Assembly (NCBI GenBank): GCA_036556325.1
Contig: DATBJR010000049.1
Span: forward strand, 1-64,000
Source of the DNA: DASSCW01 sp036556325
GTDB lineage: Bacteria; Chloroflexota; Limnocylindria; QHBO01
DNA length: 64,000 bases
Direction: 5' to 3'
Positions within the stretch are counted from its first letter, which is position 1. Each line of letters opens with the position of its first letter. The position numbers and the translations under genes were made by a program. Below the pieces are notes generated by a model, which was given only the letters and a program-made list of their open reading frames with translations, ran no database searches and was not told where the DNA came from. Positions 17,301 through 24,492 of the stretch are shown piece after piece.

Positions 17301-18850
17301 ACCCCGCGGGGCCGCCGCCGCTCGACGCACTGCTCCTTCGCTGGGCACGGACCCATGCCCCCTTCACGGCCGGCGGCCCCGCGGCGCGCTGGGGCATCGC
17401 CCCGTCGCGCGTGCAGGAGCGGCTGCGCGCGCTGGTTGACAGCGGCGAGCTGCTGGAGGGCGCCTTCCGTCCGGGTGGCACCGACCACGAGTTCGCCGAC
17501 CCGGAGGTGCTGCGCGCCCTGCGCCGCCGCTCGCTGGCCCGCCTGCGGCGGGAAGTCGAGCCGGTGCCGTCCGCCGCCTTCGGCCGCTTCCTGCCGGCGT
17601 GGCACGGCATCGGGTCGCAGGCCACTGGCCACGACCGCCTGCTCGAGGTGGTCGCCCAGCTGGAGGGCTACCCGATCCCGGCGTCCATCCTCGAGCGCGA
17701 CCTGCTGCCGGCGCGGGTCCGCGACTACGCGCCGCGCCTGCTCGATGAGCTCGGCGCCGCGGGCGAGGTGGTCTGGATCGGGCGGGGGCCGCTGGGCCGC
17801 GACGACGGCCGGGTGGCCCTGTACCGGCGTGACCGCGCCGAGCTGCTGGCGTCGGCCGGTGCCTTCGAGCCCGGGGAGCGGCCGGACGGCGAGCTCCATG
17901 CTGCCATCCGGCACCACCTCGAGCGCCGTGGCGCCTCGTTCTTCGGCGCCTTGCGCCTGGCGATCCCGGCGCGCAGCGACGACGAGCTGCTGGACGCCGT
18001 GTGGGACCTCGTCTGGTCGGGCGAGGTCACCAACGACACGTTCGCCGCGCTGCGCGCCCTGAGCCTGCCGAAATCGCGGTCGCGCAGCAGCCGCCCCGGG
18101 CGCCCGGCCGGCATGGGGCCGCCGCGGGCCGCCGGCCGCTGGTCGCTGACCGCCGACCTGGTGGGCGAGGGTCGCTCGCCCACCGAACGCAGCCATGCCA
18201 CGGCGTTGGGCCTGCTGGAGCGCCACGGGGTGGTGACCCGGGAGGCGGTCCTGGCCGAAGGACTGGCCGGCGGCTTCGCCGGCACCTACACCGTCCTGCG
18301 CGCCATGGAGGAGGCCGGCCGGGTGCGGCGCGGCTACTTCGTCGAGGGGCTTGGAGCCGCCCAGTTCGCCCTGCCCGGCGCCGTCGATCGGCTCCGGGCG
18401 GAACGCGATACCGACGACGAGGCCGCTCCGCGCGTCCTGTTGCTGGCCGCCGCGGATCCGGCCCAGCCCTATGGCGCCACGCTGCCATGGCCGCGAGGCG
18501 AGGACGAGGATGAGCGGCTGCCCCTGCAGCGCGTGCCCGGCGCGTACGTGGTGCTGGTCGAAGGCCAGGCGGCGCTGTACGTGGAGCGCGCCGGTCGCGG
18601 GCTGCTCACCCTGCCCGCCTTCGCGGACCCCGACGTGGGTGGCGCGGCGCTGGGGGCGCTGCCGCGGCTCGTCGCGCCGGGTGGCCCGATGCGCGAGCTG
18701 CGGCTGGAGCGGGTCGACCGCGTGCCGCCCACGGAGTCGGCACTGGCCGAGCAGCTGCGCCAGCTCGGGTTCCGGCCCAGCTACCGGTCCTGGCTGCTGC
18801 GCCCGGAGCCGGGGTCCACGCCCCGCCGGACACAACGAAACGTCCCGTAG
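14342..18850 (+). CDS. lhr: long-form Lhr family ATP-dependent helicase
   Basis: A 1502-residue superfamily 2 helicase, close to the roughly 1540 residues of E. coli Lhr. The helicase core has Walker A APTGSGKT at 47-54, DEVH at 171-174, motif III LSATQ, and motifs V and VI in SSLELGID and QRIGRAGHQ. The Lhr winged-helix and beta-barrel core follow to about residue 850. The C-terminal half (about 870-1502) matches the Lhr-CTD of tandem winged helices, which in some bacteria adds uracil-glycosylase or tetramerisation function. The protein is predicted to translocate 3' to 5' and unwind RNA:DNA hybrids in DNA repair. The GTG start is preceded by a candidate short-leader promoter. The gene is monocistronic, with a convergent neighbour downstream. 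Confidence 0.95.
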   Translation: MTIAADPLDRFSEPTRAWFQQAFAQPTRAQALGWPAIADGGHVLLHAPTGSGKTLAAFLWTLDRLFTEPQPRPRDRRLRVLYVSPLKALTYDVERNLRAPLAGIRRTAELAGLGLPEVRVGSRTGDTPAEARRQLVRDPPDILVTTPESLYLMLTSQARDALRGVEHVIVDEVHAIAGTKRGAHLALSLERLAALTERPPQRIGLSATQRPLDRIAAFLGGAGPGREVAIVDAAEGKTLELEVIVPVEDMTRMGEELELDEQPGGPAAGPEARRSIWPSIHPKLLELIRTHRSTLVFVNSRRLAERLASRLNELAGEELVRAHHGSIAREQRLEIEEALKAGRLPALVATSSLELGIDMGAIDLVIQIEAPPSVAAGLQRIGRAGHQVGAPSTGKIFPKFRGDLLESAVVVRRMLDGAIEETRIPRNPLDVLAQQLVAICVDRAWSVDELHALVTGAHPFRDLSREQLEGVLDMLSGRYPSDEFAELRPRVVWDRATDTVTSRNDARVVAVTSGGTIPDRGLYGVFLAGDAAGQGRRVGELDEEMVYESRVGEVFLLGASSWRIEEIKPDRVLVTPAPGEPGKMPFWKGDGIGRPIELGRAIGAFLRDLEPMKPGPAEARLREDHALDPLAARNLVAYLGEQRETTGALPTDRQLVVERFRDELGDWRLCLLSPFGGRVHAPWAMAVEARMAEAGRPAQTIWTDDGIALRLPDATEPPSEELFMLSPDEVDEVLTSALGGSALFASHFRENAARALLLPRRRPGQRTPLWMQRQRSSDLLTVASRYGSFPIILETYREILSDVFDVPALKEVLGGIRSRAIRVATVETRSASPFATGLLFDYVSTYLYEGDAPLAERRAQALSLDRELLAELLGADELRELLDPAATADLELELQALAGGRRVRTVDGIHDLLRRVGDLRSDEVAARSDLPEPDVALTGLERDRRIVPLRLAGEPRWIAIEDVARYRDAFGASPPPGVAETWLQPNDPAGPPPLDALLLRWARTHAPFTAGGPAARWGIAPSRVQERLRALVDSGELLEGAFRPGGTDHEFADPEVLRALRRRSLARLRREVEPVPSAAFGRFLPAWHGIGSQATGHDRLLEVVAQLEGYPIPASILERDLLPARVRDYAPRLLDELGAAGEVVWIGRGPLGRDDGRVALYRRDRAELLASAGAFEPGERPDGELHAAIRHHLERRGASFFGALRLAIPARSDDELLDAVWDLVWSGEVTNDTFAALRALSLPKSRSRSSRPGRPAGMGPPRAAGRWSLTADLVGEGRSPTERSHATALGLLERHGVVTREAVLAEGLAGGFAGTYTVLRAMEEAGRVRRGYFVEGLGAAQFALPGAVDRLRAERDTDDEAAPRVLLLAAADPAQPYGATLPWPRGEDEDERLPLQRVPGAYVVLVEGQAALYVERAGRGLLTLPAFADPDVGGAALGALPRLVAPGGPMRELRLERVDRVPPTESALAEQLRQLGFRPSYRSWLLRPEPGSTPRRTQRNVP

Positions 18851-18948
18851 GAACCTTGCCCGACCCGTTGATGCAATCGCGGGAATCGCGCCCGGCTCCT
18901 CCGGGACAAGACATAGATTAGGTCCGGTGCGCGGACGCGCCAACCCAC

Positions 18949-18990
18949 TTGTCCACGACTTTCGCAGCCAATTCGGCGACTTGTCCACAG
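18949..18990 (+). repeat. two DnaA-box-like 9-mers, 33 bp apart
   Basis: TTGTCCACG at 18949-18957 and TTGTCCACA at 18982-18990 match the high-GC DnaA-box form TT(G/A)TCCACA. They share the direct repeat ACTTGTCCAC and are spaced 33 bp (three helical turns) on the same strand. Weaker partial matches are GTCCACA at 18995-19001 and the reverse-strand TTGTCCC at 18909-18903. They sit in the 155-nt gap between convergent lhr and cytochrome b genes, where no promoter is expected. No dnaA, dnaN or strongly AT-rich unwinding element is present, so this is not presented as oriC. Confidence 0.5.
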
Positions 18991-19005
18991 CGCGTCCACA
19001 TCGGC

Positions 19006-19710
19006 CTAACCGGGGACGCCGCGCCGGTGGTCATTGGGGGTGGACTGGCGGCCGCCCTCCTCCGTGGCGTCACCGGACGAGGCGATCGTACGCTCGGTCC
19101 ATCCCGGCCAGATGCGCCGCGCCGTGGCGAGCGGCAGCCGGCCGCCGAGGTGCATCGACCGCCACACACCGCGGTACCCCGGCAGAATGCCCAGCGCGAT
19201 CACGATGTGCCCGGCGATGACCACCGTGAAGCCGATGGTCGCCAGCCGATGCACAGCAGCCAACACCCCGAACAGCGGGCCGACGTGGACGAACACCAGG
19301 CCGATGCCGCTGGCGATGAGCAGCCCCAGCAGCCCGACGATGGCAAGGTTCGCCAGCCGCTGGCCCGGATCGAAGTGGCCCTCGTGCCGGCGGAAGCGGC
19401 CGGTGAACACCGCCGCCGGCCAACGGATCAGCCACGTGCCGTCCCCCGCGTCGTGGCGCAGCGTCTCGCGTACGAAGCCGGCGATGCTGCGCGCCAGGAA
19501 GGGCAGCGGCACGAGTACCACCGCCACCAGCGCCCAGCCCAGCCACACGTGCAGCTGGACGTCCGGGACGCCGGTCAGGCGGGCGATCGGCGTGGGCTGG
19601 CCCTCGCGGCCGGTCAGCAGCCACCAGCCGGTCGCCAGCAGCAGCAGGGTCAGGACGTAGACGGCGGTGTGCAGCCGCCGGACCGGCCGGCGGTAGCGCT
19701 CCACGGTCAT
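19006..19710 (-). CDS. cytochrome b561-like membrane protein
   Basis: A 234-residue four-helix membrane protein with histidines placed like haem b ligands: His14 at the start of helix 1, His54 (QLHVWLG) at helix 2, and His residues flanking helix 4 (AVHRLATIGFTVVIAGHIV). A soluble loop of about 45 residues separates helices 2 and 3. This fits the cytochrome b/b6 or Ni-hydrogenase cytochrome b superfamily that passes electrons between quinol and a redox partner. It starts 3 nt after the lipoprotein stop, so the two are co-transcribed. No partner dehydrogenase is nearby; one may be encoded elsewhere. Confidence 0.75.
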   Translation of the reverse strand: MTVERYRRPVRRLHTAVYVLTLLLLATGWWLLTGREGQPTPIARLTGVPDVQLHVWLGWALVAVVLVPLPFLARSIAGFVRETLRHDAGDGTWLIRWPAAVFTGRFRRHEGHFDPGQRLANLAIVGLLGLLIASGIGLVFVHVGPLFGVLAAVHRLATIGFTVVIAGHIVIALGILPGYRGVWRSMHLGGRLPLATARRIWPGWTERTIASSGDATEEGGRQSTPNDHRRGVPG

Positions 19711-19713
19711 GGC

Positions 19714-20217
19714 TCAGTACTGGCGCGGGGGCGGCGGAGAGGGCTTGGCGCTGCCACTGCCAGTCGCCCCGCCGTTCGTGCCATCGCTGCCGGCCGCGAC
19801 GGTGACGGTGATCTGCTGGGTCGGCCCGGCCAGCGAGTGATCCGGGTTCGCCAGGGCGACGGTCAGGGTGTGCTGGCCGGGCGTGAGCTGGCGGGTCACC
19901 TGCCAGGTCGTGCCGTAGACGATGTCGTAGTCCGCTGCATCGGTGCCGGTATCGAAGTAGATGTGCGCGTGGCGGTTGCCCGTGCTCGGCTCGGCCAGCG
20001 GTTCACTGGCCTTCAGCTCCACGTCGAACGGGATCGACACGGTGGCGCCGTCGGAGGGGCTGACGAAGCCGATGCTGGCATCCGAGGCACTGCCGGCGCC
20101 CGCGTTGACGCTGCAGGCACCTGCGACGAGCGCGAGGGCGACGAGCGCGATCACGGCGCGAACGTCATGCGGCCGTGGGCGCCTGGAGGGATTGGCGTGA
20201 ATGTGCTGCGTGGTCAT
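19714..20217 (-). CDS. secreted lipoprotein with Ig-like domain
   Basis: A 167-residue protein. A basic N-terminus and hydrophobic stretch end in the lipobox-like VAGAC, so the cysteine near residue 35 should be lipidated and the protein anchored outside the membrane. The rest is an all-beta domain (PSDGATVSIPFDVELKAS; HAHIYFDTG; LTPGQHTLTVALAN) resembling DUF4399-type or Big-like folds, with a Gly/Pro tail. I chose the ATG at 20217 because the signal peptide follows it; upstream codons in frame have no signal features. It is divergent from the ECF sigma gene and may be part of its regulon, an inference from position only. Confidence 0.72.
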   Translation of the reverse strand: MTTQHIHANPSRRPRPHDVRAVIALVALALVAGACSVNAGAGSASDASIGFVSPSDGATVSIPFDVELKASEPLAEPSTGNRHAHIYFDTGTDAADYDIVYGTTWQVTRQLTPGQHTLTVALANPDHSLAGPTQQITVTVAAGSDGTNGGATGSGSAKPSPPPPRQY

Positions 20218-20245
20218 GCGACTGCTACGGCCAGACCGTTGCCGT

Positions 20246-20282
20246 GGATTCGGCACCTGGCGGCGTACCCTGTGGCGAATCC
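20246..20282. promoter_or_regulatory. inverted repeat in divergent lipoprotein/sigma promoter region
   Basis: GGATTCGGCAC at 20246-20256 is mirrored by GTGGCGAATCC at 20272-20282 (10 of 11 positions pair), with a 15-nt spacer. It lies in the 89-nt region between the lipoprotein start (20217) and the ECF sigma start (20307). It could be one operator, or two divergent promoter elements each starting with GGATTCG on its own strand. I could not place a convincing -10 partner for either direction. Confidence 0.5.
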
Positions 20283-20306
20283 GCACCCCACGCTCCGAGC
20301 GTAGAG

Positions 20307-21002
20307 ATGGATACGAACCCACCACGTCACAGCGACGGAGATCTCATGCAGGAGGTCGTGGCAGGCTCCCAGGAGGCCCTGGCGCTGCTCTACGACCGGC
20401 ACGTCGACGGCGTCTTTGCCGCCGCTCGACGGCTCGCCGCTGACCGCCAGCTGGCCGAGGAGGTCGTCCAGGAGACGTTTCTGACCCTCTGGAACCGCGC
20501 TGAGCTGTACGACTCGACCCGCGGCAGCCTGGCCACCTGGCTGCGCCGGATCGCGCGCAATCGCGCGCTCGACCGGCTGCGGGCGGCGGCGCGTCGCCCA
20601 CGCCTGCTGGCCGCAGGCACGGTCGCCGGCGCGGACGAGCCGATGGACGCCGCCCTGGAGCGCCTGGCGCTGTCGGCCGTGGAGGACGGGGCTGATTCCA
20701 CGGACCCTGGCGAGGCCGCCGTGGCGTCGTGGACCCGGCAGCGGGTGCGCCGGGCAATTGGCGAGATGCCGGAGGAGGAGCGGACCGTCATCATCCTGGC
20801 CTACGACGAGGAGCTGTCCCAGGCGGAGATCGCACACCGCCTGGATTGGCCGCTCGGCACCGTCAAGACCCGCACTCGACGGGCGCTCGGGCACCTGCGC
20901 GCGGCCCTCGCGGCAGAGCTGGGGCCGGAGCCGATGGCGGTGGGCGAGGCCCGGGTCGGGCCGGCCTACGCGCGGGGCGGAGGCCATGATGGACCACGCT
21001 GA
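20307..21002 (+). CDS. ECF-type RNA polymerase sigma factor
   Basis: A 231-residue sigma-70 family protein of the extracytoplasmic-function type. Region 2 covers about residues 15-90 (ALALLYDRHVDGVFAAARRL; EEVVQETFLTLWNR; ATWLRRIARNRALDRLR). A roughly 55-residue acidic linker follows, then region 4 (MPEEERTVIILAYDEELSQAEIAHRL; GTVKTRTRRAL), which reads the -35 element. I chose the ATG at 20307, since upstream codons have no sigma homology. Its last codons overlap the anti-sigma gene. The pairing with an RskA-like anti-sigma suggests an SigK-like group responding to redox or envelope stress. Confidence 0.93.
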   Translation: MDTNPPRHSDGDLMQEVVAGSQEALALLYDRHVDGVFAAARRLAADRQLAEEVVQETFLTLWNRAELYDSTRGSLATWLRRIARNRALDRLRAAARRPRLLAAGTVAGADEPMDAALERLALSAVEDGADSTDPGEAAVASWTRQRVRRAIGEMPEEERTVIILAYDEELSQAEIAHRLDWPLGTVKTRTRRALGHLRAALAAELGPEPMAVGEARVGPAYARGGGHDGPR

Positions 21003-21792
21003 GGTGCGTGCGGCGCTGGAGCTCGCGGCGGTCGAGCCGGGCGGCCTGGAGGCGTTCCTGCACGGCGGGTCGCCGGAAGCTGCGGTGGCGAATCGGCATC
21101 TCGCCGAGTGCGCGTCCTGCCGCGCCGAGCTTTCACAGCTGCGCGAATCGGCCGAGACGATCCGGCAGGTCATCCGCGGCACGCCATCGCCGGACCTCCG
21201 CGCCCGGACGCTCGACCTGATCGCGGCCGCCGATCGCGCGCGGGCCGCACGCTCGGGCGCCGAGGCACCGCAGCGACGGTTCTTGCTGCGCTCGCTCGTC
21301 CCGGCCGTGGCGCTGGGTGCGGCAGCCGCGGCGGTACTGGGCGGCGTGGTCGTGTGGCGCACGATGGACGCCCGCATCACCGCCGCCGACGGACAGATCG
21401 CGCAGCAGCGCAACGCCATCGCCGGCCTCGGCGCCGTGGCGGACTGGACCCTGCGCGTGGGCGCGGCCCCGGACGCCGCGCTGATCCGCCTGGCGCCGGC
21501 AGCGAACGGTGGGGGCTCGGGGACGGTCATCCTCTCCGCCGAGCGCGGAGAGCTGGTCATGGTGGCGAGCGGGCTGCCGGCGCCACCGCCGGGCTACGAG
21601 TACCGCTGCTGGATCGACCAGGGCAGCGGCCCGGAGCGCATCGGCAAGATGTACCGCGTCGGCCAGGTCGACTACTGGGGTGGCGCGGTCGAGCGGATCC
21701 GCGGCATCCAGGGACCGTTCACCCTGGGCGTGAGCCTGGCCAGCGAGGCAGGCGACGCCGGCGGCGACGCCGTGCTGCGCGGCAGCCAGTAG
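20989..21792 (+). CDS. RskA-like transmembrane anti-sigma factor with zinc-finger motif
   Basis: A 267-residue membrane protein. The N-terminal cytoplasmic domain has the HxxxCxxC zinc motif (HLAECASC) of ZAS anti-sigma factors. One transmembrane helix lies near residues 100-125 (LVPAVALGAAAAAVLGG). The outer domain resembles the RskA C-terminal domain (GELVMVASGLPAPPPGYEYRCWI). It should hold the ECF sigma inactive until a signal releases it. I chose the ATG at 20989, 5 nt after GGAGG (20979-20983); the ATG one codon earlier is too close to that site. It overlaps the sigma stop by 14 nt. Confidence 0.88.
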   Translation: MDHAEVRAALELAAVEPGGLEAFLHGGSPEAAVANRHLAECASCRAELSQLRESAETIRQVIRGTPSPDLRARTLDLIAAADRARAARSGAEAPQRRFLLRSLVPAVALGAAAAAVLGGVVVWRTMDARITAADGQIAQQRNAIAGLGAVADWTLRVGAAPDAALIRLAPAANGGGSGTVILSAERGELVMVASGLPAPPPGYEYRCWIDQGSGPERIGKMYRVGQVDYWGGAVERIRGIQGPFTLGVSLASEAGDAGGDAVLRGSQ

Positions 21793-21805
21793 CCGCCCAT
21801 CGCGC

Positions 21806-23359
21806 CTAGGCCAGAGTGACCACCTCCCGGTAGCGCGGCAGCGCGACCTCGAAGCCGATCTCACGGCGAATGCGTTCGGCGAAAGCGGAGGTCGCGTCCG
21901 GATCACCGTGCACCAGGAAGACACGCTTCGGCCCGCCATTCGAGGCCTGCGCGCCGCCGGCGGCGGCGAAGTGCGCAAGCCAGGCCGACAGCTCGTGCTC
22001 GTCGGCGTGGGCCGAGAAGCCGGAGATGGAGACGACGCGGCACTTCACCTCGAACTCCTGGTGGTCGATGCGGGCCGTCGTGCCGCCAGTCTGGAGGTGG
22101 CGGCCCAGTGTGCCTTCCGCCTGGTAGCCGATGAACAGGAGCGTGCAGGCCGGATCGGGGAGGAAGTCCTTCAGGTGATGCATGATCCGGCCACCGGTCA
22201 GCATGCCGGAGCTGGCGACGACCATCATCGGCCGCGGCTGGGTCCGGATCGCCTTCGACTGGTCGACGGTGTTGGTGTACTCCTCGCCGGGATAGACGAG
22301 CGGCGAGTCGCCTTCCCGCAGCAGCTCCGCGGTCTCGGCGTCGTACACCTCCGGGTGGCGCAGGTAGACGTCGCTGGCACGCGAGGCCATCGGCGAATCC
22401 AGGTACAGCGGCAGGTGGGGAATCCGCTGGTCGCGGAGCAGCTCGTCCAGCACCCAGACCAGCTCCTGGGTGCGGCCGATGGCGAACGAGGGCACCAGCA
22501 GCACGCCCTTGGAGTCGCCGACCGCCGTGATGGCCGTCACCAGCTGCTCGATCGCCTCGTCGTGCGGGGCGTGCTCGCGGTTGCCATACGTCGACTCGAC
22601 GAGCACATAGTCGGCATGGCTGATGGGCGTGGGATCGGCCAGGATCGGCGTATCACCGCGGCCCAGGTCGCCGGAGAAGACGACGGTCGTGGTGGCGTCG
22701 CCATCGGACAGGCGGAGCTCGATGATCGCCGAGCCCAGGATGTGGCCGGCGTCGTGGAAGGTGGCATGGATGCCCGGCGCGACCTCGGCCACCTCGCCGT
22801 AGCGCACGTCGTGGAACTGGCGGACGGTCTGGTCGACGTCGCGCTCGTCGTAGAGCGCGGCCTGGGTCATGGTGGTGCCGCTCGGCTTGGCCTGACGCAT
22901 CCGCTCCGGCAGGCCCTCGTCGTCGCGCGGTGGCGCAGCTTCGGCCTCCTCGCCCTCCACGCCGGCCTCCTCCTCCTGCAGCTCGGGTGAGTTGGAGGCC
23001 GCCTGGTCGGGATGCTTGCGGCGCCAGCGTTCCTCTGCTTCGGCCTGCAGCTTGGCGGCGTCGCGCAGCACGATCTCGGTGAGGTCGGCCGTGGCCGCGG
23101 TGGTAAAGATCGGCCCGTGGTAGCCCGCGCGGACCAGGGCCGGGATCCGACCGCAGTGGTCGAGATGCGCGTGGGTCAGCAGCAGGGCGTCGATGCTGCC
23201 GGCGTCGAACGCGAACGGCATCCGGTTGCGGCTGACTTCGTCCGGCGAGCCCTGGAACATGCCGCAGTCGACCAGCACCCGGCGCTCGCCGACGGTGACC
23301 AGGAACTGCGAGCCGGTGACGGTGCCCACGGCACCCAGGAACTGGATCTGGATTCCCAT
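21806..23359 (-). CDS. metallo-beta-lactamase / beta-CASP ribonuclease
   Basis: A 517-residue MBL-fold nuclease with the zinc motif THAHLDHCG and later histidines (HDAGHILGSA; FSGDLGRGDTPI). The beta-CASP insert ends in PMMVVASSGMLTGGRIMHHL, and the C-terminal MBL part holds FSAHADEHEL and FLVHGDPDA. This matches bacterial relatives of CPSF-73/archaeal KH-CPSF endonucleases and RNase J-like exonucleases acting in RNA processing. Between the first zinc motif and the beta-CASP part is a charged, Glu-rich insertion of about 45 residues. I chose the ATG at 23359; the open frame upstream is antisense to the ligase gene. It is divergent from that ligase. Confidence 0.9.
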   Translation of the reverse strand: MGIQIQFLGAVGTVTGSQFLVTVGERRVLVDCGMFQGSPDEVSRNRMPFAFDAGSIDALLLTHAHLDHCGRIPALVRAGYHGPIFTTAATADLTEIVLRDAAKLQAEAEERWRRKHPDQAASNSPELQEEEAGVEGEEAEAAPPRDDEGLPERMRQAKPSGTTMTQAALYDERDVDQTVRQFHDVRYGEVAEVAPGIHATFHDAGHILGSAIIELRLSDGDATTTVVFSGDLGRGDTPILADPTPISHADYVLVESTYGNREHAPHDEAIEQLVTAITAVGDSKGVLLVPSFAIGRTQELVWVLDELLRDQRIPHLPLYLDSPMASRASDVYLRHPEVYDAETAELLREGDSPLVYPGEEYTNTVDQSKAIRTQPRPMMVVASSGMLTGGRIMHHLKDFLPDPACTLLFIGYQAEGTLGRHLQTGGTTARIDHQEFEVKCRVVSISGFSAHADEHELSAWLAHFAAAGGAQASNGGPKRVFLVHGDPDATSAFAERIRREIGFEVALPRYREVVTLA

Positions 23360-23404
23360 GGCGGCGGGAGTATGGCCGATGGCGCCGCGTATCATCAGGC
23401 GCCC

Positions 23405-24484
23405 ATGCCCTTCCCGATTCCTCCTCCCATCGAGCCGATGCTGGCCAAGCCCACCCCCGAGCTGCCCGTCGGCGACGGGTGGCGCTACGAGCCGAAGTGG
23501 GACGGTTTCCGGGCCCTCGTCTTTCGCGACGGCCCGGAGGTCTACCTGCAATCCCGGGACCTGAAGCCCCTTGACCGATATTTCCCGGAGCTGCTGGAGC
23601 CGCTTCGCGCGGTGGGCAGTCCCGAGGCTCGCTTCGTACTGGACGGGGAGATCGTGATCGCGCGCGACGGCGCGCTCCAGTTCGAGTCGCTCCTGCTCCG
23701 CATCCATCCGGCGGCCTCCAGGGTGAAGATGCTGGCCGAGGAGACGCCGTCGTCGTTCGTTGCCTTCGACTGCCTCGCCACCGATGGGCAGGACCTCCGC
23801 GACGCGCCGCTGGACGACCGCCGCGCGGCGCTCGAGGCGCTGCTGGCCTCGCCGCCGGAGGGCGTGCTGCTCACCCCCGCCACGGCGGATCCCGCCGTCG
23901 CGCGGGAGTGGTTCGACGTGTTCGAGGGCGCCGGCCTGGACGGGGTGGTGGCCAAGCGCCACGATGGGCGTTACCTGCCCGGCAAGCGCGAGATGGCCAA
24001 GGTCAAGCACCAGCGCACTGCCGACTGCGTGGTGGCCGGCTTTCGATGGCACAAGAACGGGCCGGGCACGATGGTCGGCTCTCTGCTGCTCGGCCTCTGG
24101 AGCGACGCCGGACAGCTGCAGCACGTCGGCGTCACCTCGTCGTTCACCATGGACAAGCGCCGCGAGCTGGTGTCCTTCCTCGAGCCCTATCGGGCCAATG
24201 CGCTCGAGAACCATCCGTGGAAGGAGTGGAAGGAGTTCGAGGCGCAGTGGGAGGGCAAGCGCATGCCCGGCGCCGGCTCGCGCTGGAACCGGGGCAAGGA
24301 CCTCTCCTGGGAGCCGCTGCGCCCCGAGCTGGTGTGCGAGGTCGCCTTCGACCATCTCCAGGGCGACCGCTTCCGGCACGGGACGACGTTCAGGCGCTGG
24401 CGCCCCGACAAGTCCCCGGCCGACTGCCGCTACGACCAGCTGGAGGAGACTCCGCCAGCCCTCCTGGCCGACCTCTTCGGCTGA
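23405..24484 (+). CDS. ligC: ATP-dependent DNA ligase, LigC type
   Basis: A 359-residue single-subunit DNA ligase. The adenylation motif I lysine lies in EPKWDGFRA near residue 31. Motif III is around FVAFDCLATDG, motif IV in GLDGVVAKR, and motif V in KREMAKVKHQRTADCVV. An OB-fold domain makes up the last 110 residues. Size and composition fit stand-alone LigC of bacterial end-joining or base-excision repair rather than replicative NAD-dependent ligase. It starts 45 nt from the divergent nuclease; a TATCAT hexamer at 23390-23395 is a candidate -10. A LigD-type polymerase gene lies 5 kb downstream. No Ku gene is in the window. Confidence 0.9.
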   Translation: MPFPIPPPIEPMLAKPTPELPVGDGWRYEPKWDGFRALVFRDGPEVYLQSRDLKPLDRYFPELLEPLRAVGSPEARFVLDGEIVIARDGALQFESLLLRIHPAASRVKMLAEETPSSFVAFDCLATDGQDLRDAPLDDRRAALEALLASPPEGVLLTPATADPAVAREWFDVFEGAGLDGVVAKRHDGRYLPGKREMAKVKHQRTADCVVAGFRWHKNGPGTMVGSLLLGLWSDAGQLQHVGVTSSFTMDKRRELVSFLEPYRANALENHPWKEWKEFEAQWEGKRMPGAGSRWNRGKDLSWEPLRPELVCEVAFDHLQGDRFRHGTTFRRWRPDKSPADCRYDQLEETPPALLADLFG

Positions 24485-24492
24485 GGTCGCTC

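Noticed and set aside
15266..18988. A 1240-codon open frame on the minus strand
   Set aside because: It is antisense to lhr, which has complete helicase motifs; the product has no domain and an unnatural composition.
18949..18990. Possible replication origin
   Set aside because: Only two good DnaA-like boxes, no AT-rich unwinding element and no dnaA/dnaN/gyrB neighbours; retained only as a possible DnaA-binding cluster.
23360..24379. N-terminal extension of the beta-CASP nuclease frame
   Set aside because: The extra codons are antisense to the ligase gene and have no homology; the MBL fold begins at the ATG at 23359.
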